The notes beneath the pieces are model-generated. The model saw only the letters and a program-made list of their open reading frames with translations. It was not told the origin of the DNA and did no database searches. From assembly GCF_019097595.1 (NCBI RefSeq), contig NC_080713.1, positions 10,195,699 to 10,259,698 of the forward strand: a DNA stretch of 64,000 nucleotides, in the 5' to 3' direction. The first letter of the stretch is position 1. The number at the start of each line of letters is the position of its first letter. Source of the stretch: Hemibagrus wyckioides (taxonomy: Eukaryota > Chordata > Actinopteri > Siluriformes > Bagridae). Shown here one piece after another: positions 56,061 through 64,000 of the stretch. The translations under genes and the position numbers were made by a program.

Positions 56061-57267
56061 GCGTTGAAGGTTGCTCTATTTCATGAACTCATTTCAACTG
56101 TCTTTATCAGCAGCTACAAAAGGTTTTGGCAATATATTCTGTACAGAAACGTTTAATTCAGCCATGCCCACTTGGGATTTCAGAGATTTGAATTAATTTC
56201 CTCTCAGTAACAGAAATCTATCAGATTTGCACAATTGCCTTCCTCAGTGTAAAAATTAACTCATTAGGCTGGATGGATTTGCTCTTTGTCTTGGGCTTTC
56301 TCAGGGTTGTTTCTGAGTTCACTTCATCCTCAGCATCAAAAGGAAATCTCGTAGCAAATCTTGTTGAAAGGTAGGTAATGGTCCATCTATTCTATCAGGG
56401 CACACAGACATGGACAATGCATGGGATAGACTTCAGACTTGTGCTTACTATGTAATCTAAGGTTACGGACCAAAAATTTGTATCCCACAACTTTCTTACC
56501 CTAGCATCAATACTTCATTGTTCTTTATTTTTAATGACTAATTGATAGGCAGAGAACCCAGTAACCTCGTTACTTGTGCAATTATATAAGAGGTTTCACA
56601 TGCTCTCACCACTTCTGTCTTCTGTTTGCCCTGTAGAGTTCCCAGTATATTCAGATGTGTGCTCTACAGGGTTTCCCCTGGAATGATCTTGATCCTGAGA
56701 TAGATCCTGGATCTAATGCCAGCTCTCTTGGACTGACTCTACCTTCTCACACACCTTGCACAGGTTCTGATCTTTCAACATTGGATGACATTTTCCTTGC
56801 TCTGACTAATTCAGGTGTGCATTAAACTCCCATAGATGACCCATTTAATTTGGAAGGCTATCAAGGGCTGATGACCTCAACATGCAAGGTAGATGTACAA
56901 ACTGGTGAACAGGTCTATAACCACACTGCCATCGCTGACATAGCAGAACATCTACTATTTTATGGTCTTTGAGCATCAAGCAAAACTCAAGCAGGCTCAT
57001 CTTTAAGGATAACTGGTGCAAGCTCTCCTAATTCCATCAAAGTATGAGTAGATAAATCTACAAACCTATCTACAAATTACTGGAGCTTCTTTTTGTAAAG
57101 CAACTAAATCAATTCTGTTATACTTGGAAACAGTGGAGAGACCACAAGACAGTTCTCTTTTATTAAACATGTCAGTCATTTAGGAATGACAGAGTAAATT
57201 GCCAGAAATTCCACCAAGCAAAGTGGTATATCTTTTCTTCTTCTTCTTCTATTTACTTTTACTTTTG
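56061..57267. other. Unassigned; open + segment at ~56655-56827
   Basis: On + an open run reads ALQGFPWNDLDPEIDPGSN and later LSTLDDIFLALTNSG before a TAA. Composition is protein-like but unassigned, and there is no clear start. The rest is AT-rich with stops. A CTT run lies at 57236-57251. Confidence 0.3.
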
Positions 57268-57426
57268 ATGCATGTGGGGCTGGCCTGTGTGGTCCGATCC
57301 CACAGACGATCTACTGTTGCTCAAGTTGCTGAATAAGTTAATGTGTTGGGTCAGGGCTGTTTTGGCAGCTAAAGGGGGACCAACACATTATTAGGCAGGT
57401 GGTCATAATGTTATGCTTGGTTGGTG
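57268..57426 (+). mobile_element. Family 2 (Tcb2-like) remnant, right end
   Basis: 'ctggcctgtgtggtccgatc' and 'ctactgttgctcaagttgct' (transposase N-terminal part) are joined to 'gtcagggctgttttggcagc' and 'ggtggtcataatgttatg' (C-terminus and TIR). About 0.8 kb between is deleted. It ends at the TA immediately before Tc1 copy D. Confidence 0.8.
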
Positions 57427-57432
57427 TATATA

Positions 57433-58680
57433 CACTATATTGCCAAAAGTATTCGCTCACCCATCCAAATAATCAGAATCAGGTGTTCCAATCACTTCCA
57501 TGGCCACAGGTGTATAAAATCAAGCACCTAGGCATGCAGACTGTTTTTACAAACATTTGTGAAAGAATAGGTCGCTCTCAGGAGCTCAGTGAATTCCAGC
57601 GTGGAACTGTGATAGGATGCCACCTGTGCAACAAATCCAGTCGTGAAATTTCCTCGCTCCTAAATATTCCACAGTCAACTGTCAGCTGTATTATAAGAAC
57701 GTGGAAGTGTTTGGGAACGACAGCAACTCAGCCACGAAGTGGTAGGCCACGTAAACTGACGGAGCAGGGTCAGTGGATGCTGAGGAGCATAGTGCGAAGA
57801 GGTCGCCAACTTTCTGCAGAGTCAATCGCTACAGACCTCCAAACTTCATGTGGCCTTCAGATTAGCTCAAGAACAGTGCGCAGAGAGTTTCATGGAATGG
57901 GTTTCCATGGCCGAGCAGCTGCATCCAAGCCATACATCTCCAAGTGCAATGCAAAGCAGCGGATGCAGTGGTGTAAAGCACGCTGCCACTGGACTCTAGA
58001 GCAGTGGAGACGCGTTCTCTGGAGTGACGAATCGCGCTTCTCCATCTGACAATCTGATGGCCGAGTCTGGGTTTGGCGGTTGCCAGGAGAACGGTACTTG
58101 TCTGACTCTATTGTGCCAAGTGTAAAGTTTGGTGGAGGGGGGATTATAGTGTGGGGTTGTTTTTCAGGAGCTGGGCTTGGCCCCTTAGTTCCAGTGAAAG
58201 GAACTCTGAATGCTTCAGCATACCAAGACATTTTGGACAATTCCATGCTCCCAACTTTGTGGGAACAGTTTGGAGCTGGCCCCTTCCTCTTCCAACATGA
58301 CTGTGCACCAGTGCACAAAGCAAGGTCCATAAAGACATGGATGACAGAGTCTGGTGTGGAGGAACTTGACTGGCCTGCACAGAGTCCTGACCTCAACCCG
58401 ATAGAACACCTTTGGGATGAATTAGAGCGGAGACTGAGAGCCAGGCCTTCTCGTCCAACATCAGTGTGTGACCTCACAAATGCGCTTCTGGAAGAATGGT
58501 CAAAAATTCCCATTAACACACACCTAAACCTTGTGGACAGCCTTCCCAGAAGAGTTGAAGCTGTTATAGCTGCAAAGGGTGGACCGACGTCATATTGAAC
58601 CCTATGGATTAGGAATGGGATGTCACTTAAGTTCATATGCGAGTCAAGGCAGGTGAGCGAATACTTTTGGCAATATAGTG
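57433..58680 (+). mobile_element. Full-length Tc1-like element, copy D
   Basis: 1248 bp between TA dinucleotides (57431-57432, 58681-58682), with the shared ends. It is inserted in the short TA run at the edge of the family 2 remnant. Confidence 0.97.
57534..58598 (+). pseudogene. Tc1-like DD34E transposase, copy D (one stop)
   Basis: Frame from ATG 57534 to TGA 58596-58598, 354 codons, broken only by TGA 58047-58049 at a tryptophan position right after WSDESRFSI. Both helix-turn-helix motifs, [11 protein letters not shown] and [12 protein letters not shown] are intact with DD34E spacing. A long opposite-strand frame (57890-58777) is only its antisense shadow. Confidence 0.95.
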
Positions 58681-58682
58681 TA

Positions 58683-59276
58683 GTACAGAGTTTCATCCTC
58701 ATGAAATAAATCAGTGACCGTAAAAAAACATAAATATTTTTTTTTCCTTCCTTTTCCTCTGTATATACAAATACCATGAAAAATCAAATACTTAGATTTA
58801 ATATCTTATGATAGTGACCTATACAAAAAGTCTTAAAATTTATACTTATAAAAATTACATAACCCTATAGGTGGTTTTATAGGTGGTTTTCATAATGGTA
58901 TCTGTAATAAATTATTTGGATCACTAGGTAATCACAGTATGAGCACATGATCTTGAATTCATTTGTGTGATATTGATAATATGAGCACATGATCTTGAAT
59001 TCATTTGTAAGATACATATCACATGACACATCCAGGGCACCTGATTTGAGCCACAGTTTTAGGTTACTGTCCATGTGGTGGACACTACACTGAATATGAA
59101 TGTGTGGTTGCATGGTGTCCCATCTGGGTTGAATTCTCCTGCTTTCCACCCATCCATATTTGCTCTGGATTCACTGTGTCCCTGATTAAGATAAAGAAAT
59201 TAGTAAAAGAGAATGATATTGTATATGGCAATATAAAATGAGATTTTGAATATAGCTGTCATTATAATAGGCAATA
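58683..59276. other. Unassigned; 42-bp tandem duplication
   Basis: 'atgagcacatgatcttgaat' occurs at 58939 and 58981 (period 42). No gene seen. Confidence 0.6.
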
Positions 59277-59277
59277 A

Positions 59278-59324
<47 letters not shown>
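59277..59324. repeat. (AAAT)n microsatellite
   Basis: About 12 tetranucleotide units. Confidence 0.95.
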
Positions 59325-59414
59325 ACGAAGAGTGCAGCTCCTATTCTCTATTTGTATCTATTTAGAACACATTGTTTGTAGAATTGGAATACTATATTCA
59401 ATTACTTCTCTATG

Positions 59415-60680
59415 CAAAGGTGTAACTTTGGTTTGAGAAGTGTGGGAGACATAAAATGGGGGAAAATGTTTTAGATTTGAATCCTGCATTTGCATACATT
59501 TAGGATACAAAATCCAGGAAACAAATTAAGTTGATTATAATGATAAATTCTGCCAAAAAGAATAGAAGGCTACTAAACTATGTATATAATAAAGATGTCT
59601 TACTTTCTTTATGAGACCAATCAGCAAGACTTGAGATAATTTTACAGTAAAAAATGTTCACCATTAATGTTTTGGGTATGAGTAAAATTTACATAATGTG
59701 GGACTTAATTTCCACTGTTAAACAAACTTTTATTTTAACCTAACCACTTAACCTGAAAATGTAAAATAAATCACTTTTAGCACAGGACATTTGTCAGGGA
59801 CACATCCAACAAACCACAGGGGTTTAGAATAGAAAAAGCAAAAAGCTTTTATGAACTGTGTGTGTTGAATCAAGTGAAATATCACTTGCAGATAGACAGC
59901 AGCAACATTAATATGTCATTATATAAAAATGTTCATGATCATTACTTAATTGTCTTTCATGCATAAACCACCACCCTTAGTTAATGAACAAATTAAAATA
60001 TTTACTTTCCTGGTGCTAATATTCTGTGCAGCACAAATACCTAAAGTAGATCATTTTTATGCATCCAACACAGTATTATATCAGGGTAGGAAGTAATGAT
60101 CTGTAATTGTTACTTCTGTAATCCAAAAGGATTAGAATTGATAACACAATAGATACACTACTTATTTGGTACACAGGATTCAAGATCTATCCATTCAATC
60201 CCATCTCTCCATGTAGCCTAACTATCCACCTCATCTGTCCTCTGATATGAAAATGACCGAATTATGATCATATAGAGTCTAACATTAAACTAGCATCCAG
60301 AGTCTGCTTGTCATACATTGCTCACAGAAAATGTGTGGTTTAAAGTGAACTCATTTTCATGCTACAGAGAATGTTCATGAAAATATGATTATCCTGACCT
60401 GAGCTAATTTACTGAATCAACCAACTCACATCATCAGGTGTTCATTACACCTTTCAGTGAGCTAGTTTTACAGTGTGCACGCGACGTTCCTGGTCCCGGA
60501 CGTACACATCGACAGAGGCAGACTCTCTGTATTCTGATTGGTCCTGCTCCTTCGTGGCGATAATGGCATACGGTTAAAAAATCATAACAAACAAATGTAA
60601 TAAGTAGGGGGGACACAAACGGGATTTTGAAAAGTGGGGGGTACATGTCCCCCCTGTCCCCAGTGGAAATTACGCCCCTG
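59415..60680. mobile_element. Non-coding DNA transposon with 8-bp TSD (hAT-like)
   Basis: TCTCTATG lies on both sides (59407-59414, 60681-60688). The left end CAAAGGTGTAACTTTGG and the inverse of the right end CAGGGGCGTAATTTCC are related. Each is followed by a G-rich stretch ('gtgggag..', 'ggggggtacatgtcccccc'). The 1.27-kb interior has no transposase-like frame. Confidence 0.75.
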
Positions 60681-60688
60681 TCTCTATG

Positions 60689-61789
60689 TATGAAAGTGCA
60701 TTTTTTAAAATGTTGGTGTTGAGTTGCAAAAGATTCTTGGAAATTAGGTAAATTACACCTACACTAAATCCTATGAAGACCAATGCACGAACCTTCTTAG
60801 GTTTTAGCACTATTAAGTGTGTATTTAGAAGTGCTTCAGAGATTTCACTGAACCATTAAAATTAGCAAAAGGTGGCAGCAGTGAGATAACAAACACATGC
60901 ACCAATAATTTTCCATGTTCTGAAATCTACTGTTGATAGATGATTTGTCACATTTTTCCTTAATTAGTAATCAAATACAACACAATTCTGCCTGACTGAG
61001 AACACTATCTTACACAAATCACAGTATTATTGGCTCTAACTTTTACATGATCAGGAGATCTGTGTCTCAGGCCATCAAAATATGTGTAATGGCACTGCTT
61101 TGGTGCCCTAAAGAGACTGTTTCTGCCATTTATGGCAATACTGATATAAACTTATTTTACTGGATATGCAATTAAGTTGTTATACTTCTTTTGATGTAAA
61201 ATATAAAAAGAACAGTATTCCTTCACCTTAGTTACTCTTTGCATTTAACAGAAAATTTTATGGAATGTGTATTTCAGAGAATAGCATTTATGATAAATCA
61301 TTTAAGAGTGGAAGAGCTGCTATTAATGCACATCTTATCTTCCATGAACACATGTTAGCAATTTTCTGGTTGATCTGTAGATATTTTACAAGTGAAAAGC
61401 TCCATTTTTCAGCATGAGTGAACTACATTTTTGGCAGAGAACTTCACAAGGACAGTTTAAGCTGGATGGAATTGAGTTTGTGTGGGTTGAGGGGCATTGG
61501 GAAGCCTATATGTATAATATTTTGTGCTTTGTCAAACATTTCTTTTAAAAATACACCAATATTAAGAGATTATCAAACCAAAAAATGTACAATCCCTAAA
61601 CTTTAAGCACAATTTGACACAAAATAGAATTCTGTTCACAATCCAATATTACTACTTATATTATTAAACTATGATCAAGACCAAAATGTCCTGTTAGTGA
61701 GTACAAACTTACAATTCTTCCTCCAGGAACATAATTTCCCTCTTAGTTTTAGTTTAGCTACTGAATTCTCAAATATATATACACTGACC
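60689..61789. other. No gene recognised
   Basis: AT-rich unassigned sequence. The small frame at 61418-61606 has no motif. Confidence 0.4.
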
Positions 61790-61791
61790 AG

Positions 61792-62238
61792 GCATAACAT
61801 TATGACCACCTGCCTGATATTGTGTTGGTCCCCCTTTAGCTGCCAAAACAGCCCTGGCCCATCATGCTGATATCTTTCTATCAGAACCAGCATTAAGCTC
61901 TTCAGCAATTCGCTCCCCATTGTCAGTCAATGAGCTTTGGCTGCCCATGACCCTCTCATCTGTTCATCACTGTTCCTTCCTTGGACCACTTTTGATAGAT
62001 ACTGATCACTGCAGAACAAGAGCTTCAGTTTTGGTGATGATCTTATCCCGTCGTCTAGCCATCACAATTTGGCCCTTGTCAAACTCACGTAAAATCCTTA
62101 CACTTGCCCATTTTTCCTGCTTTTTACACATCAACTTTGAGGCCAAAATGTTCACTTGCTGCCTAATATATCCCATCCACTAAAAGGTGCTATGAAGAGG
62201 AGATAATCAGTGTTATTCACTTGGTCTGTTATGCCTGG

Positions 62239-62242
<4 letters not shown>
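61792..62242 (-). mobile_element. Family 2 (Tcb2-like) internally deleted copy
   Basis: The left TIR 'cactgaccaggcataacatt' follows a TA run. Inside are antisense C-terminal ('gccaaaacagccctggccc') and N-terminal transposase sequence ('aatttggcccttgtcaaact'), joined by a deletion of ~0.8 kb at ~61866. The right end has lost part of its TIR and abuts the (TA)n array. Confidence 0.8.

Positions 62243-62319
<77 letters not shown>
62243..62319. repeat. (TA)n microsatellite
   Basis: About 38 TA units, the longest such array in the window, followed by a short CA run. Confidence 0.95.
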
Positions 62320-62324
<5 letters not shown>

Positions 62325-62794
62325 CACACACACTAGGTCTCTCCCCAGAGCTTCTTACACAGCAACATAGATCCCACCAGGGCTGGACACAAACCCTGAG
62401 AGATGGCACAGACACAGAGTAGAGATCAAACAAGAGCACAAGCTTTGTGTGTCACATCGCTGAGGGTTCAGTTTGGCCTTTGTACACAGACATACTCAGA
62501 GATCCCTGATAAACACAAAGAAATAGCCCATAAATCCATAGTTGCCAAATACACATGCAGACTCATACTCAGACTGTCACTAACAGAAAGGAAAATAAAA
62601 AGACTTCCAAACAGACAGGCCTATTTAAACACCAATAATAGTGACACTGACCCTGATTCAATTTTTAAAAGAGTTTTTGTTATATTAATCACACAATTTT
62701 TATTTGATATAATACTAATAACAATGATCTGAGTAATATATGTTACAGATAATTTGTTACTGATAATGGCATCTTAACTAACAGCCCCCCTACA
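62320..62794. other. No gene recognised
   Basis: The + frame at 62403-62732 (109 codons) has no known motif. Confidence 0.35.
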
Positions 62795-63000
62795 GGGGGA
62801 CAATGGAGAGTGTCCCAACCAGCTCTGTTTGGTATTATGGAACTACATTGTCAGACTGCAAGTTCCAACATCAATTTGTCAGAGCAGCTGAGGCCATTGG
62901 GGTCTCTCTAACCACAACTGACACCACTCAAAATCTTCCCTTAACCAGACAGACTACACGCTGCTGCCTCCCAACACTCACCTAAACCCCTTTTCAACAC
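62795..63000 (+). pseudogene. L2-type LINE RT C-terminal fragment
   Basis: Encodes MESVPTSSVWYYGTTLSDCK then FVRAAEAIGVSLTTTDTT. This parallels the 'TVESVLTS..VWYG..RAAEKIIGVSLP' block downstream of the catalytic centre in L2-like LINEs. It is a short, diverged fragment. Confidence 0.6.
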
Positions 63001-63399
63001 CTAATCCATTTCCAACTCTGGTGTGCAGCCGTCAATGCATACTCACACTCTATAAAATGCGACACGATTTATTTGCTGCTATTTTTTGCTAGATCTTGCT
63101 AATACAGTTCTCTTCCCAGTCAACAATTTACAAACAATTGTTTGTCTGCTTTATTATGCATTGCACTATTCCCCTGAATGACATTTTGTTCAAAATTATA
63201 GAAGTTATACAGAGGAATGTTCATTCAAATCCCCCGGATTTGACTTTACTGTAACTAAGATGATGTTATGTAAATGACTATTGTCCTGTAGTTCTCACAT
63301 CATTTGTTTCCTCCATCCCTAACACCATTGATGGTCTGCTAAGGCCTTCTCTTATGTTTTAAAAACATTCTCAAGCACACCAACAGCAACAAAGGAAAA
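63001..63399. other. No gene recognised
   Basis: Spacer between two LINE fragments. Nothing assignable. Confidence 0.4.
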
Positions 63400-63640
63400 T
63401 ATAAACTATTTATAGACTATACAGTAGCTCAACCATCAATACCACCTGCAAGCTCAGAGACGTCAGACTTATTGCCACCCTCTGTGACTGGGTTCTGAGC
63501 TTCACAGGAAGACTTTTGTTAATGAGAGTGAGCAAATTTTACAACAAAGTCATAACCCTGAGCACTGGAGCCCAACAAGGTTGTGTCCTGTGCCCGCTGC
63601 TTTATTCTGTATAGACAAAACTGTGTGTCCTCTCACAGCT
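63400..63640 (+). pseudogene. L2-type LINE RT core fragment
   Basis: LFIDYTVAQPS (63406-63438), with the first catalytic Asp region, precedes VITLSTGAQQGCVLCPLLYS (63551-63610) and then a TAG. The GAPQGCVLSPLL-type loop is the conserved RT motif. It lies downstream of a piece that should follow it (62795), so these are separate or rearranged fragments. Confidence 0.55.
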
Positions 63641-64000
63641 CTTCTATAGTCACATTTTAATTCTTGGAAAAACTGTATTTTTATGTGATTTCTGTTCTAG
63701 AGCTTTTAGCTTTGTGTACATTTGAAAAGTAAATTAGAGATGGTACTGGCATTTCCCAACCAACTCTAAGTTGAATAATGACTCGTCAAATGATTGCAAT
63801 ACACTACATTTCTAAAACGAGCAGAGGAAAAGACAGCGAAAATTATTTATTTTCATTCCATTGCACATATACAGATACATATGTAGGAGCGTCATACCTT
63901 GTGGATGTGTGTGACATTTGTGTTATTTTATCTAAGGTTGTGCATCTAAAATTGGCCTTATTTAATTCATTGAATTTGTGTGACATTTTTTGTTTTTAAC
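63641..64000. other. No gene recognised
   Basis: AT-rich. The terminal + frame (63778-63999) is cut by the window edge and carries no motif I recognise. Confidence 0.35.

Overview
The window is repeat-dominated, AT-rich vertebrate DNA from a teleost fish. Tc1-like families, L2/L1/RTE LINEs, Ty3/Gypsy and DIRS elements and hAT elements occur together, with (CA)n, (AAAT)n and (TA)n microsatellites. This mix is typical of fishes such as catfish-like genomes, but the species cannot be fixed from the sequence. I found no intact host gene, RNA gene, CRISPR array or prokaryotic operon. Almost every long open frame is a piece of a transposable element or its antisense shadow.

Layout. 1-9.0 kb: mostly unique AT-rich DNA with a Tc1 fragment, an LTR-like GC-rich block, an L2 LINE 3' end and microsatellites. 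9.0-19.4 kb: a broken Tc1/Tcb2-like element with a nested 213-bp insert, a small LTR-flanked element, a DIRS fragment, a LINE C-terminal half and a DIRS inverted repeat. 23.19-39.26 kb: a composite element (below). 39.8-40.9 kb: LINE scraps and a hybrid of two Tc1 families. 43-44.2 kb: a full-length Tc1 copy. 45.3-53.5 kb: an inverted-repeat element split by an L1, itself split by a Gypsy element, followed by an antisense L2 split by a Tc1 MITE and then a DIRS fragment. 53.8-55.2 kb: a hAT element split by a second copy of the same MITE. 57.3-62.3 kb: another full-length Tc1, an 8-bp-TSD DNA element and Tcb2-like remnants. 62.8-63.6 kb: L2 fragments.

The main discovery candidate is 23191-39255. 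Two long terminal inverted repeats, built partly of ~20-bp tandem repeats and flanked by an identical 7-bp ATTTTAG, bound a DNA transposon with about 5 kb of original sequence. Inside, two degraded multi-exon genes converge. On the + strand is a HECT-type ubiquitin-ligase-like gene with an N-terminal zinc-ribbon. On the - strand is an integrase-core (rve-like DDE) transposase. Each arm carries a matching splice-donor-like site pointing inward, which suggests that each TIR supplied promoter and leader exon to one gene. The element was later hit by an RTE LINE, an L2 LINE, a Gypsy element and two Tc1 elements, one of them inside the Gypsy. Most junctions can be read to the base.

Four Tc1 copies of one DD34E family (28.3, 34.7, 43.0 and 57.4 kb) each keep a transposase frame broken by one nonsense codon, at different sites.
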